A stretch of DNA of 64,000 bases from Brucella pseudintermedia (GTDB lineage: Bacteria; Pseudomonadota; Alphaproteobacteria; Rhizobiales; Rhizobiaceae): NCBI RefSeq assembly GCF_008932435.1, contig NZ_WBWE01000009.1, positions 124,001 to 188,000 on the forward strand, written 5' to 3'. Made by a program: the position numbers and the translations under genes. Shown in pieces: positions 29,642 to 39,108 of the stretch. The number at the start of each line of letters is the position of its first letter. The first letter of the stretch is position 1. The notes beneath the pieces were generated by a model. The model did not search any database, was not told where the DNA came from, and saw nothing but the letters and a program-made list of their open reading frames with translations.

Positions 29642-30174
29642 TAATATTCCTCTATAAATTTATATTACTTTATTTGTTCATTATAATGGACGATATTTAA
29701 AAGTATAATTCGTTCTATATTCTATTTTTCATAACAATGCAATCGCCGCAAGGGATAACCCGGCGCCATAAACCGCAATTATACGGGATTCACAACATGG
29801 CTTTGAAATTCAACGAACGTTGTAACGCTCCCACACAATAGCGCTTTTTGGCGCAGTTGCAGCGATAATGCTTGCGTGCTGCGGCGTTTTGCGTTGTATC
29901 GCCAAAGCGATATAGCAAGGAACCGCAAGCAATGCGGCAAAGGGAATTTGCAGTACCCGCGTCCGGCTGGACGCGGGAGGCTTTGCAAGCATAAACCGGG
30001 GAAATGTTTCGGGTGACAGGCTCACCGGAAGCGAACTCAGAACAAACCGGTCGTGACTGAATCTGGCCGAGCGGACCATCCGGGAATTCCCGGTTTTCGC
30101 AACGCCGACGATGAAAGCCGCCCTGTAGCGGAAGTCGTTCGTTTTGGTCGCGGCGAGAAACAAGGAATGACATT
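29642..30174. other. 533-bp intergenic region without recognised gene
   Basis: The first 100 bp are AT-rich and probably hold the cytochrome b561 promoter. The rest has normal composition. Overlapping minus-strand open frames exist but have no ribosome binding site or family features. A perfect hairpin at 29956-29977 is the only structured element noticed. It may be the degraded former link between the ABC genes. Confidence 0.45.
29956..29977. repeat. perfect GC-rich hairpin
   Basis: CCCGCGTCC (29956-29964) and GGACGCGGG (29969-29977) form a perfect 9-bp stem with a 4-nt loop. There is no following U-run, so a Rho-independent terminator is unlikely. Function unknown. Confidence 0.5.
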
Positions 30175-31059
30175 GTGAGTCAGATCGCCTTCTGGGGTGC
30201 GGTCGAATTGGGCCTCGTCTTTGCATTTGTAGCCATCGGCGTCTATCTGGCGTTCCGTGTCCTCGATTTCCCCGATCTGACGGTTGACGGTTCGTTCCCG
30301 CTGGGCGCAGCCGTCACCGGCGTGCTGATCCTCGGAGGCATGAATCCCTGGCTCGCCGCAGCCATCGCCATGATTGCCGGTGCCGCTGCCGGGCTTGTGA
30401 CCGCAACGCTGAACGTGCGTTTCAAGATTCTCAATCTTCTCGCCTCCATCCTGACCATGATCGCGCTGTTCTCGGTCAATCTGCGCGTCATGGGGGCGCC
30501 TAATATCTCGCTCATCAGCCAGGACACCATGCTGACGCCGTTCTTCGGCCATGGTATTCCCGAATATTATGTGCGCCCGCTGTTTCTCTTCGTGCTGGTT
30601 GCCATCGCGGTCTTCCTCGTCTGGCGCTTTCTGGAAAGCGACATGGGGCTTGCCATGCGCGCGACCGGCGCCAATCCGAGAATGGCGCGCGCCCAGGGCG
30701 TTCGCACCGACCGGCAGATCTATCTCGGCATGGCGCTCTCCAACGCACTGGTGGCGCTCGGAGGCGCGCTCTTCGCGCAGACAAACGGCTTTGCCGATGT
30801 GACTTCTGGCGCGGGCACCATCGTGGTTGGCCTTGCCGCGGTCATCATCGGTGAAACGCTGCTACGCAGCCGCTTCATACTGGTCATCCTGCTTGGCTGT
30901 GTGCTTGGTTCGATCATCTACCGCATCGCCATCCAGTTTGCGCTGTCCAAAGGATCGGCATTCGGCCTGCAGGCATCCGATCTCAACATCGCGACCGCCC
31001 TTCTCGTCACTTTCGCCCTGATATTGCCGCGCCTGCGTCGCGGAGGAGCATCCGCATGA
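30175..31059 (+). CDS. ABC transporter permease (COG4120)
   Basis: Inner-membrane permease of 294 residues with about eight hydrophobic helices. It shows the family start GLVFAFVAIGVYLAFRVLDFPDLTVDGSFPLGAA in blocks, GANPRMARAQGV in a cytoplasmic loop and VGLAAVIIGETLL near the end. GTG at 30175 is the start, with AGGA 8 bp upstream. It overlaps the ATPase gene by 4 bp (ATGA), showing tight coupling. Its binding protein is most likely the COG2984-type gene at 26595, now separated by 2.6 kb. Confidence 0.9.
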   Translation: MSQIAFWGAVELGLVFAFVAIGVYLAFRVLDFPDLTVDGSFPLGAAVTGVLILGGMNPWLAAAIAMIAGAAAGLVTATLNVRFKILNLLASILTMIALFSVNLRVMGAPNISLISQDTMLTPFFGHGIPEYYVRPLFLFVLVAIAVFLVWRFLESDMGLAMRATGANPRMARAQGVRTDRQIYLGMALSNALVALGGALFAQTNGFADVTSGAGTIVVGLAAVIIGETLLRSRFILVILLGCVLGSIIYRIAIQFALSKGSAFGLQASDLNIATALLVTFALILPRLRRGGASA

Positions 31060-31850
31060 TCGAACTTTCCAATCTCGATGTCGTCTTCGGTCGCGGCACT
31101 CCGCTTGAAAAACAGGTTCTGAACAAGATCAACCTGACCATGGATCAGGGCTCCTTCGTCACGGTCATCGGCTCGAACGGCGCCGGCAAATCGACAATGC
31201 TGGGCGTTCTCGCAGGCGATGTCATCCCCACCGCCGGAAATGTCGTCATCAGTGGCAAGGATGTGACCCGCAAATCCACCGCCGACCGCGCCGGTCTGGT
31301 CGCCCGCGTGTTCCAGGACCCGCTGGCCGGAAGCTGCGGCACGCTGACCATCGAGGAAAACCTCGCCTTGGCTGCCTCACGCGGCAAGGCGCGCGGCCTC
31401 ACCCACGCACTCAATTCGAACCGTCGCGCCTGGTTCCGCGAGCGCGTGGCAAGCCTCAATCTGGGGCTGGAAAACCGCATGCACGACCGCATGGAACTGC
31501 TCTCCGGTGGCCAGCGGCAGACGCTCTCGCTCATCATGGCGACGCTTTCCGGTTCGGAAGTCCTGCTGCTCGACGAACACACGGCAGCGCTTGATCCCGG
31601 CATGGCCGAATTCGTCATGGAACTGACGCGCACACTCATAGCGGAAAACAAGCTGACCGCGCTGATGGTCACCCACTCCATGCGGCAGGCGCTGGATTAT
31701 GGCGACCGCACGATCATGCTGCACGGCGGCAAGATCCTGCTCGACGTGACCGGCGACAAGCGCAAGACGCTCGGCGTTGAAGACCTCATCGAAATGTTCC
31801 GCAAGGTGCGCGGCCAGACGCTCGATGACGATGCGCTTCTGATTGAATAG
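31056..31850 (+). CDS. ABC transporter ATP-binding protein (COG1101)
   Basis: ATPase subunit of 264 residues partnering the upstream permease. Walker A GSNGAGKST is at 39-47, the Q-loop in VFQDPLAG near 86, the signature LSGGQ at 149-153, Walker B LLLDEHTAALD at 170-180, and the H-loop in VTHSMRQA. COG1101 proteins are normally found beside COG4120 permeases and COG2984 binding proteins. A terminator follows within 25 bp. Confidence 0.92.
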   Translation: MIELSNLDVVFGRGTPLEKQVLNKINLTMDQGSFVTVIGSNGAGKSTMLGVLAGDVIPTAGNVVISGKDVTRKSTADRAGLVARVFQDPLAGSCGTLTIEENLALAASRGKARGLTHALNSNRRAWFRERVASLNLGLENRMHDRMELLSGGQRQTLSLIMATLSGSEVLLLDEHTAALDPGMAEFVMELTRTLIAENKLTALMVTHSMRQALDYGDRTIMLHGGKILLDVTGDKRKTLGVEDLIEMFRKVRGQTLDDDALLIE

Positions 31851-31872
31851 CTATCGCAAATAGCTATGTTTC

Positions 31873-31909
31873 ACAGCCGCCGTCGACCCGACCGGCGGCT
31901 GTTTTGTTT
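31873..31909 (+). terminator. terminator of the ABC permease-ATPase unit
   Basis: ACAGCCGCC (31873-31881) pairs with GGCGGCTGT (31894-31902), followed by TTTGTTT. It lies 23 bp after the ATPase stop codon and before holA. Confidence 0.8.
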
Positions 31910-31936
31910 CTGCTCGAAATGTTCTAAGAACCGGAT

Positions 31937-32980
31937 ATGGCGCAGAAAAAAGCAAATGAAGTCGACAGTTTTCTAGCAAGGCCGACGAGCTCGTTCCCGG
32001 TCGTGCTGCTTTATGGACCCGACAAGGGGCTGGTGAGCGAACGCGCACGCCGTTTTGCCGAAGCCAGCAAGCTGCCGCTGGACGATCCATTTGCCGTCAT
32101 TCGCATGGAAGCCGACGAGATCGAGGCCGACCCGGCGAAGCTCGCCGACGAAGCCCGCACGATCTCCATGTTCGGCGGCCAGCGCCTGATCTGGATCAAG
32201 AACGCCGCTGGCCAGAAGAAGCTGGTCGAAGCGATCAAGCTGCTTGCGACCGAGCCGCCGCAGGAAACTTTCGTGCTTGTCGAGGCGGGCGATCTCAAGA
32301 AGGGTGCGGGTTTGCGCAGCGCTGTGGAGAACGCGTCTGCGGGCATGGCCCTGCCTTGTTATTCCGACGACAGCCGTGGGATCGACGGCGTCATTGACGA
32401 CGTTCTGGCCGAATGGAAGATGCAGATCACGCTTGACGGTCGCCAGCTCCTGCGCGCCAGCCTTGGCGGTGATCGTCTCGCCACGCGCGGCGAGCTTGAA
32501 AAGCTCTGCCTTTATGCCCGCGGCAAGGAACGGATCGATATAGACGATGTGCGTGAAGCGGTGGGCGATGTCGCCGGGCTTTCCACCGATGAGGTGATCG
32601 ACGCTGTTCTGGCGGGCGATCTCGCACGCTTCGAAGTTTCCTTTGACCGCGTGGTGAAATCCGGGACCGCGCCCTTTCTCGTACTCAACACGGCGATGCG
32701 CCAGTTCCAGCAGGTGCAAACCTTGCGCCATATCGCCGATACGGAGCGCAAAAGCGCCTCCGTGGTTGTGGCGGCGGCACGCCCGCCGATCTTCTTCAAC
32801 CGCAAGAAGCTGATTGAGAATGCGGTCAGTCGCTGGAGCGGCGAAAGCCTTGCACGCGTGATGGAGCGCCTGCAACGCGCCGTTCTCGAAAGCCGCCAGA
32901 ATGCGGGCCTTGCCATTCCGATCATCCGGCAGTGCTTGCTAGCAATCGGGGTAGAATCGCTTCGAAATGCCCGGCGATAG
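31937..32980 (+). CDS. holA: DNA polymerase III subunit delta
   Basis: Delta subunit of the clamp loader, which opens the beta sliding clamp. The 347-residue sequence has the family's N-terminal AAA-like domain with VVLLYGPDKGLVSERAR and the central FGGQRLIWIKN, and the C-terminal collar domain. Overall identity comes from this pattern, since delta has degenerate nucleotide motifs. It stands alone between an ABC terminator and parB; in many related genomes it neighbours lptE and parB. Length is normal. Confidence 0.88.
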   Translation: MAQKKANEVDSFLARPTSSFPVVLLYGPDKGLVSERARRFAEASKLPLDDPFAVIRMEADEIEADPAKLADEARTISMFGGQRLIWIKNAAGQKKLVEAIKLLATEPPQETFVLVEAGDLKKGAGLRSAVENASAGMALPCYSDDSRGIDGVIDDVLAEWKMQITLDGRQLLRASLGGDRLATRGELEKLCLYARGKERIDIDDVREAVGDVAGLSTDEVIDAVLAGDLARFEVSFDRVVKSGTAPFLVLNTAMRQFQQVQTLRHIADTERKSASVVVAAARPPIFFNRKKLIENAVSRWSGESLARVMERLQRAVLESRQNAGLAIPIIRQCLLAIGVESLRNARR

Positions 32981-32984
32981 CAAA

Positions 32985-33020
32985 GCATTTCCAGCGTAGC
33001 GGTTTTGCGTTGGGTAATGC
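32985..33020 (+). repeat. short palindromic repeat, family A degenerate copy
   Basis: Starts GCATTTCCAGCG and continues with AGCGGTTTTGCGT and GGGTAATGC. It is a shortened relative of the elements at 27623 and 27678, lacking the AAAAGTG part. It lies 5 bp after the holA stop. Confidence 0.6.
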
Positions 33021-33103
33021 GAAAAGAAAATAGATAGAGTACTTCGACTTGAGATGCAGGGAATAATCTATCAGTCACCTCTGGTATTTTTTCGATACAA
33101 ACG

Positions 33104-33140
33104 AAAAAGCTCGCCGCAAATATAAGCAGCGAGCTTTCAG
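33104..33140 (-). terminator. terminator of the parAB unit
   Basis: AAAGCTCGC (33106-33114) and GCGAGCTTT (33129-33137) form a 9-bp stem. Read leftward it is followed by a T-rich run. It lies about 20 bp after the parB stop. Confidence 0.75.
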
Positions 33141-33160
33141 TTTATATATTTCTTCGAAGT

Positions 33161-34042
33161 TCAGCTCTGGAGACGACGGCAAATCTCATCGAGTTGCTCG
33201 AGAGAACTATAGCGTATCTTGACCTCACCGCCCCGATCGCGATGATTGATTTCGACCTTCATGCCGGTAACATCAGAAAGCAGCTTTTCGAGCGCCTTGG
33301 TGTCGGCATCCTTCTCGACCGGACCTGCCTTGCCTGGCTTGGCTTCGGCGCCACCCCGTGCTTCCGCCTGCGCAAGCGCCTCGACCTGACGAACCGACAG
33401 GCCTTCCTTGACGATCCGCTCCGCCAGTGCGGTTGGGTTTTCCATCGTGATGAGGCTGCGGGCATGACCTGCCGAAAGCGCGCCATCGACAATGAAGTCC
33501 TGCACAGGCTGCGGCAGTTTCAGCAGGCGCAGCGTGTTGGCGACATGGCTGCGGCTTTTGCCGATGACCTGTGCCAGATCGTTCTGCGTATAATCGTGAT
33601 TGTCGATAAGCTGTTGATATCCAAGCGCTTCTTCAACCGCATTCAGGTCGGCGCGCTGCACGTTTTCGATGATCGCGATTTCAAGTGCCACACGGTCATC
33701 GACATCACGAACAATGACCGGGATCGTATCGACACCGGCGCGCTGTGACGCGCGCCAGCGGCGTTCACCGGCTATCAGCTCGAAGCGGTCGGGCTGGCCC
33801 GGTGCGGGGCGCACGACGATCGGCTGCACAACGCCATGTTCCTTGATCGACTGCGCCAGATCTTCCAGTTCGCCTTCCGAAAACATGCGGCGCGGATTGC
33901 GCGGATTGCGCGTCACGAACTCAATCGGAACATTCCGCTCGATGGGAACCGGTGCCTTCCGCTCTTCAGCAGGGCGGTCGATCTCACCGATCAGCGCCGC
34001 TAATCCGCGGCCAAGGCGCTTCTTTGAAGGATCGTCATTCAT
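33161..34042 (-). CDS. parB: chromosome-partitioning protein ParB
   Basis: Binds parS sites near the origin, spreads as a CTP-dependent clamp and, with ParA, segregates newly replicated origins. The 293 residues include the CTP-binding/ParB-box motif GERRWRA at 92-98, the helix-turn-helix around DLAQVIGKSRSHVANTLRLLKLP, and a C-terminal dimer domain. parA lies 44 bp upstream on the same strand. Two perfect parS sites are within 5 kb (35508 and 37639). Last gene of the mnmE-side leftward cluster; followed by its terminator. Confidence 0.96.
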   Translation of the reverse strand: MNDDPSKKRLGRGLAALIGEIDRPAEERKAPVPIERNVPIEFVTRNPRNPRRMFSEGELEDLAQSIKEHGVVQPIVVRPAPGQPDRFELIAGERRWRASQRAGVDTIPVIVRDVDDRVALEIAIIENVQRADLNAVEEALGYQQLIDNHDYTQNDLAQVIGKSRSHVANTLRLLKLPQPVQDFIVDGALSAGHARSLITMENPTALAERIVKEGLSVRQVEALAQAEARGGAEAKPGKAGPVEKDADTKALEKLLSDVTGMKVEINHRDRGGEVKIRYSSLEQLDEICRRLQS

Positions 34043-34086
34043 CGTTCGGCTTATTCCTGAATTGTTTCGCCATCGAATCGATCAGC

Positions 34087-34929
34087 TCATGCGGCCTGCA
34101 ATTGCCGCTCACGCTGGATAACTTCCGATGCCAGTTGCAAATAGGCCTGACTGCCAGCGCATTTCAAATCATAAAGAATGGCTGGCTTGCCATGTGACGG
34201 CGCTTCCGACACACGCACATTGCGTGGAATGACGGTGCGATAGACCTTTTCGCCCATGAAAGAGCGAACATCATCCACCACTTGCGCGGCAAGATTGTTA
34301 CGGCTGTCGAACATGGTCAGCACAATCCCCTGGATCGATAGCTCGGGATTGATCGACGACCGCACCTGATCGACGGTCTGCAAAAGCTGGCTCAAGCCTT
34401 CCAACGCAAAAAACTCGCATTGCAGCGGCACCAGAACGGAATCGGCTGCCGCCATTGCGTTCAGCGTCAGAAGATTAAGCGATGGCGGACAATCGACCAG
34501 CACATAGGAAAAGCGCTCGGACACGCCGGAATCAAACCGCAAGGCGTCGCGCAGGCGCCGCGTGCGGTCGGCTGACTGCGCAATTTCCATTTCGATGCCG
34601 AGAAGGTCAAGCGTCGATGGCACGATATGGAGGTTCGGCACATCGGTCGGCATTGCGGCGTCCGGAACGGACGATTCCTGCGTCAGCACGTCATAGGATG
34701 ACAATGGCCGATTGCGGCGATCGATGCCAAGGCCGGTGCTGGCATTGCCTTGCGGGTCAAGATCGACGATCAATACCGTTTCGCCAATAGCGGCCAAGGC
34801 CGTGGCCAGATTGATGGCGGTGGTCGTCTTGCCCACGCCGCCCTTCTGGTTTGCAATGGTTATGATCCTGGACATTCTGTTCATCACCGTCGCCTTGCTG
34901 CTGCCCGCCCGTTCGAAATTTTCAGCCAT
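34087..34929 (-). CDS. parA: chromosome-partitioning ATPase ParA (Soj)
   Basis: Deviant-Walker ATPase that moves ParB-parS complexes over the nucleoid. The motif KGGVGKTTT is at residues 29-37 of the 280-aa product, followed by DLDPQGNASTGLGI and VDCPPSL. The open frame extends to 35019; ATG at 34929 is chosen because it overlaps the rsmG stop (TGATG), implying translational coupling. Alternative internal starts at residues 16 and 19 would also keep the whole ATPase domain. Part of mnmG-rsmG-parA-parB. Confidence 0.95.
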   Translation of the reverse strand: MAENFERAGSSKATVMNRMSRIITIANQKGGVGKTTTAINLATALAAIGETVLIVDLDPQGNASTGLGIDRRNRPLSSYDVLTQESSVPDAAMPTDVPNLHIVPSTLDLLGIEMEIAQSADRTRRLRDALRFDSGVSERFSYVLVDCPPSLNLLTLNAMAAADSVLVPLQCEFFALEGLSQLLQTVDQVRSSINPELSIQGIVLTMFDSRNNLAAQVVDDVRSFMGEKVYRTVIPRNVRVSEAPSHGKPAILYDLKCAGSQAYLQLASEVIQRERQLQAA

Positions 34930-35570
34930 CAATCGGTCTTGCGCCGAAGATTGCTGATTTCGAGAATAACCGAAGCCTGATCGATAGCACTTTGATGTTG
35001 TACCAGATCGAAACTCCAACCGACACGGCTTTCATCGATCTCGCGCTGATAATCCCGACCTTTTTGGAAGAGAGCCTTGGCACCATTGGTCAGCCACGGC
35101 TCGGCCAGACCAAAGAGATCGCTCAGCGATGCCAATGCGCGCGCCGTAACCACCTGCGGGGTCTCGATCTTCTGCCACATCGCTTCTATGCGCGCTGAGT
35201 GAATGCGTGACGGGATGTTCAGATGGCCGGCTACGGTGCGCAGAAACGCCGCCTTCTTCCCCGCACTCTCGATAAGATCGATAGCGCTACCGGGTTGATC
35301 TGCGAGGAAACAGGCCGTGACAATGCCCGGAAACCCGCCGCCGGAGCCGATATCCAGCCATTTCTTGGCGTCACTCGCCAGCGGAAAGAGCTGGGCGCTA
35401 TCCAGAATATGCCGCGTCCACAACTCATTCAGGGTCGAGGGCGATGCGAGATTGATCGCCTTCGACCATTTGCGAAATAGTTCTTCAAAGGCAATCAAAC
35501 GATCCACTGTTTCACGTGAAACAGCGGGAACAATTGCTTTCAGGCTCTCAAAACGGGTATCGGCGCTCAT
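34929..35570 (-). CDS. rsmG: 16S rRNA (guanine-527-N7)-methyltransferase
   Basis: SAM-dependent methyltransferase (GidB) that modifies G527 of 16S rRNA. The 213-residue protein has the family start [14 protein letters not shown], the SAM motif [12 protein letters not shown] and [12 protein letters not shown]. Its first codons overlap the mnmG stop (ATGA) and its stop overlaps the parA start, so mnmG-rsmG-parA are coupled. A perfect parS site (35508-35523) is embedded near its 5' end, encoding part of the SRETVD stretch. Confidence 0.95.
   Translation of the reverse strand: MSADTRFESLKAIVPAVSRETVDRLIAFEELFRKWSKAINLASPSTLNELWTRHILDSAQLFPLASDAKKWLDIGSGGGFPGIVTACFLADQPGSAIDLIESAGKKAAFLRTVAGHLNIPSRIHSARIEAMWQKIETPQVVTARALASLSDLFGLAEPWLTNGAKALFQKGRDYQREIDESRVGWSFDLVQHQSAIDQASVILEISNLRRKTD
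35508..35523. promoter_or_regulatory. parS site (perfect), inside rsmG
   Basis: The 16-bp palindrome TGTTTCACGTGAAACA matches the universal parS consensus exactly. It lies in the rsmG coding sequence, 0.6 kb from parA. ParB loading here would seed the origin-proximal partition complex. Confidence 0.93.
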
Positions 35571-37477
35571 GCAGCGCCCTGCCCTTCGATGAAGCCCGCA
35601 GCCGCCTTATGGCGATAACCGAACTTCTTGATCTGTGCGATGAGCAGCGCCAGTGCCGCTGGGGTCATTCCATCGACACGCTGCGCTTCGGCGATTGTTT
35701 CCGGCTTGCGCTGCTTGAGCTTGTGCTTCAACTCATTGGAAAGACCGGATATTCCATCAATATCCAATCCCGCCGGGATAAGCAGTTGCTCCTCGCGCTC
35801 CATCACCGCGATGTCGCTTTTCTGGCGGTCCATATAGACAGCATATTGCGCCTCGATTTCCAGCGCTTCCCGCGTTGTCGGATCGATGGCTTCCAGTTCA
35901 GGCCAGATGGACTTCAGCCGGTTGAGATCGATTTCCGGATAGGACAGGAGATCATAGGCCGACCGGCGGACACCATCCTGATTGAGCCGCAAATCGTAGC
36001 GATTGGCGAGATTGGGCGTGATCGTCAACGATTGGGTTAGCGACCGCGCCGCGCCCAACGCCGCCTCGCGTGCTTCAAAGCGCTCTTTGCGGGCCTGCCC
36101 CAATATGCCAAGCCTATCTGCCAGCGGCGTAAGACGCTGATCGGCATTGTCCGCACGCAACGACAGACGGAACTCGGCCCGCGAGGTAAACATGCGATAA
36201 GGCTCGCTGACACCGCGCGATGTCAGGTCATCGACCATGACGCCGATATAGGCCTCGGTGCGCTGGATAATGACGGGTTCGCCGCCCGACGCCCGGCGCG
36301 CGGCGTTGATGCCGGCGAGAAGACCTTGCGCGCCAGCTTCTTCATAGCCGGTCGTGCCATTGATCTGTCCGGCCAGAAACAAGCCGGTGACTTTCCGGGT
36401 TTCAAGACTGCGCTTCAACTCGCGCGGATCGATGAAATCATATTCAATCGCATATCCGGGTTGCAGCATACTGGCCTTTTCAAGCCCTGGTATCGTCTTC
36501 AATATATCAAGCTGCACGTCCTCGGGCAGCGACGTCGATATGCCGTTTGGATAAACGGTATCGTCATCCAGACCTTCCGGTTCAAGAAATATCTGGTGGC
36601 CATCGCGATCACCAAACTTGACGATCTTGTCTTCCACGGACGGGCAATAACGAGGACCAATCCCCTCAATCGAGCCTGAATACATCGCCGAACGATGCAA
36701 ATTGGCGCGAATGATAGCGTGGGTTTCCGGGGTTGTGCGGGTGATGCCACAATCGATCTGCGGCGTAGTGATCCGATCCGTCATCAGCGAAAACGGCACA
36801 GGATCTTCGTCGGCAGACTGCATGTCCAGGCTTTGCCAGTCAATGGTGCGGCCATCCAGTCGCGGCGGGGTGCCCGTCTTGAGACGTCCGAGCGCAAAGC
36901 CGAACGATGTCAGGCGTTCGGACAGGCCGAGCGCTGGCTTTTCACCCATGCGGCCAGCCGGAATTTTCTTCTCGCCAATATGGATCAAGCCGTTCAGGAA
37001 TGTGCCTGTCGTCAAGACAACGGCACCGCATGTCAGGGTCCGTCCATCGGACAGAACAACACCGGCAATGCGCTCATCCTGTTCCAGCAGGTCTTGTGCA
37101 CCGCCCTCCACGACAGTCAGATTGTCCTGCGCGGCAATCATCTTCTGCATAGCGAGCCGATAAAGCTTGCGGTCGGCCTGGGTTCGAGGGCCACGGACGG
37201 CAGGCCCCTTGCGGCGGTTCAACAAGCGAAACTGGATGCCAGCTTCATCGGCGACGCGACCCATCAGGCCGTCAAGCGCATCGATCTCGCGCACAAGATG
37301 CCCCTTGCCCAATCCGCCGATAGCTGGATTGCAGGACATGACGCCAATCGTATCAAAGCGATGCGTCACCAGCGCCGTCTTGGCGCCTGCGCGCGCAGCA
37401 GCAGAAGCGGCCTCGCATCCCGCGTGGCCGCCGCCGATCACAATGACATCAAAGGCTGTAGCTTCGGTCGAACTCAT
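35567..37477 (-). CDS. mnmG: tRNA uridine-5-carboxymethylaminomethyl synthesis enzyme MnmG
   Basis: FAD enzyme (GidA) that with MnmE installs cmnm5 on U34 of certain tRNAs. The 636-residue product has the dinucleotide-binding GGGHAG at 15-20, the [22 protein letters not shown] motif in blocks, [25 protein letters not shown] and the helical C-terminus. The frame continues to 37531. ATG at 37477 has AGGA 8 bp upstream, whereas ATG at 37486 is too close to that box. It overlaps rsmG by 4 bp. The upstream gap to mnmE contains two parS sites. Confidence 0.95.
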   Translation of the reverse strand: MSSTEATAFDVIVIGGGHAGCEAASAAARAGAKTALVTHRFDTIGVMSCNPAIGGLGKGHLVREIDALDGLMGRVADEAGIQFRLLNRRKGPAVRGPRTQADRKLYRLAMQKMIAAQDNLTVVEGGAQDLLEQDERIAGVVLSDGRTLTCGAVVLTTGTFLNGLIHIGEKKIPAGRMGEKPALGLSERLTSFGFALGRLKTGTPPRLDGRTIDWQSLDMQSADEDPVPFSLMTDRITTPQIDCGITRTTPETHAIIRANLHRSAMYSGSIEGIGPRYCPSVEDKIVKFGDRDGHQIFLEPEGLDDDTVYPNGISTSLPEDVQLDILKTIPGLEKASMLQPGYAIEYDFIDPRELKRSLETRKVTGLFLAGQINGTTGYEEAGAQGLLAGINAARRASGGEPVIIQRTEAYIGVMVDDLTSRGVSEPYRMFTSRAEFRLSLRADNADQRLTPLADRLGILGQARKERFEAREAALGAARSLTQSLTITPNLANRYDLRLNQDGVRRSAYDLLSYPEIDLNRLKSIWPELEAIDPTTREALEIEAQYAVYMDRQKSDIAVMEREEQLLIPAGLDIDGISGLSNELKHKLKQRKPETIAEAQRVDGMTPAALALLIAQIKKFGYRHKAAAGFIEGQGAA

Positions 37478-37638
37478 TTGGTTCATCCTGACGCAACTCG
37501 AATCCGTTTCTGAAAGATGTCTCTTTGCCACGAATGGGTTTGAAACGAAAGATCAAAGTGAGCCCCGGGGCGATCAAATATCCGGGTTCGACTCATGAAT
37601 GCGTGAGGGAGTCAATCGGAACGGCGATATTCCACAGA

Positions 37639-37654
37639 TGTTTCACGTGAAACA
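37639..37654. promoter_or_regulatory. parS site (perfect), between mnmG and mnmE
   Basis: A second exact TGTTTCACGTGAAACA palindrome in the 213-bp gap between the mnmG start and the mnmE stop, 39 bp from a third, near-perfect copy. It lies about 6.6 kb left of the proposed origin. Confidence 0.93.
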
Positions 37655-37677
37655 ATCTTGGCAACGATTGCGCGCCG

Positions 37678-37693
37678 TGTTTCACGTGAATCA
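37678..37693. promoter_or_regulatory. parS site (15/16), overlapping the mnmE stop
   Basis: TGTTTCACGTGAATCA differs from the consensus at one position. The changed base is part of the TGA stop codon of mnmE on the minus strand (37691-37693), so coding needs may fix the mismatch. Paired closely with the perfect site at 37639. Confidence 0.8.
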
Positions 37694-39019
37694 TTTACCG
37701 ATGCAGAATTGCGAGAAAATGACGTCCAGAATTTCCTCTACATCGACGTCGCCGGTAATCCGTCCGAGGTACTGGGAAGCCAAACGCATATTCTCGGCGC
37801 GAAGTTCCAGTGGCAGATGTGTGCCCGCCAGGGCTCTGTCGATCTCCGTCACCGTTGAGCGCAACAGATTGATGTGGCGCTGGCGCGTAGGAACCGCATC
37901 TTCGATTTGCCCGATCTGGGCTTCCGCAAATGCTTGCAGATCGGAGAGCAGTCGGTCCAACCCCTCCCCGGATTTCGTCGAGATTCGATAGGTCCAGTCG
38001 CTAGATGATGTGTCGTTCAAGTCGGCTTTTGTGCCCACCGTCCACAAAGCTGCGGAGGTTTCCTCAGTTGCGATCGGGATGGGATCATTCATATCTTCCA
38101 GCACCAACACCAGATCGGCGTTGGCCATGCGAGCGCGGGCGCGCTCAATACCGATCTTTTCAATCACGCTTTCCGTCTCACGCAGGCCTGCCGTGTCGGT
38201 CACGTAAACCGGAATGCCGCCAAGATCGAGTTTGACTTCCAGAAGATCACGGGTGGTTCCCGCTTCCTCCGATATGATCGCCACTTCGCGACCGGCAAGA
38301 AAGTTCAAGAGGCTGGATTTACCGGCATTTGGTGCGCCGACAATAACGACGTGCAATCCATCGCGCAGCATGGAAGCACGTTTGCCGCTTGCAATATGGT
38401 TTTCGATCTCGCTCTTTAGTAGCGCCAGCGATTGCCAGACCTGCTCCGACACCGAACCCGGCACATCGCTTTCATCGGCAAAGTCCAGCTCCGCCTCGAT
38501 GAAGGCGCGCGCACGCAACAACCGTTGACGCCATTCGGTATAAAGTTCGTGCTGCGTGCCAGAAGCCACCTGCAAGGCAAGACGCCTTTGTCCTTCGGTT
38601 TCCGCCGCGATCAGATCGGCTAGACCTTCGGCAATGGTCAAATCCATCTTACCATTGGAGAAGGCCCGGCGCGTAAACTCGCCGGCTTCAGCTATGCGGC
38701 ACCCTGCCAGCTCGCTCAGTTCGGTCAGCAGCTTTTCGACAACCGCTTTGCCGCCGTGCAAATGAAATTCGGCGCAATCCTCTCCGGTAAAACTGTTCGG
38801 ACCGGGAAAAAACAGCACCAGTCCCCGATCGATTGGATCGCCATTACGGGAGCGAAATAGCTTGTAAGCTGCGTTGCGCGGTGGCGGAACGGCACCGACT
38901 ATCGTTTCGAGCACGAATCGAACGCGCGGGCCAGAGATGCGCACAACAGCCACGCCGGACGGCAAACGCCCGCTCGATAAAGTAAGAATCGTGTCTTGGA
39001 GGGAAGCGACCTCGCTCAT
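37691..39019 (-). CDS. mnmE: tRNA modification GTPase MnmE (TrmE)
   Basis: Potassium-activated GTPase that works with MnmG at wobble U34. The 442 residues comprise an N-terminal folate-binding domain (1-118), helical domain, and an inserted Ras-like G domain with GAPNAGKSS at 228-236 and DTAGLRET. The C-terminal CIGK contains the conserved cysteine. It is separated from mnmG by the parS-bearing gap and is the first gene of this leftward tRNA modification/partition cluster. Confidence 0.96.
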   Translation of the reverse strand: MSEVASLQDTILTLSSGRLPSGVAVVRISGPRVRFVLETIVGAVPPPRNAAYKLFRSRNGDPIDRGLVLFFPGPNSFTGEDCAEFHLHGGKAVVEKLLTELSELAGCRIAEAGEFTRRAFSNGKMDLTIAEGLADLIAAETEGQRRLALQVASGTQHELYTEWRQRLLRARAFIEAELDFADESDVPGSVSEQVWQSLALLKSEIENHIASGKRASMLRDGLHVVIVGAPNAGKSSLLNFLAGREVAIISEEAGTTRDLLEVKLDLGGIPVYVTDTAGLRETESVIEKIGIERARARMANADLVLVLEDMNDPIPIATEETSAALWTVGTKADLNDTSSSDWTYRISTKSGEGLDRLLSDLQAFAEAQIGQIEDAVPTRQRHINLLRSTVTEIDRALAGTHLPLELRAENMRLASQYLGRITGDVDVEEILDVIFSQFCIGK

Positions 39020-39108
39020 TCCATTTCCTGACCTATAATTATAAGCATGAAGCAGCCACTATTGCTGAAAGAATGGCATATTCATTCGCGCAGTGAAAGA
39101 AAAGCCCT

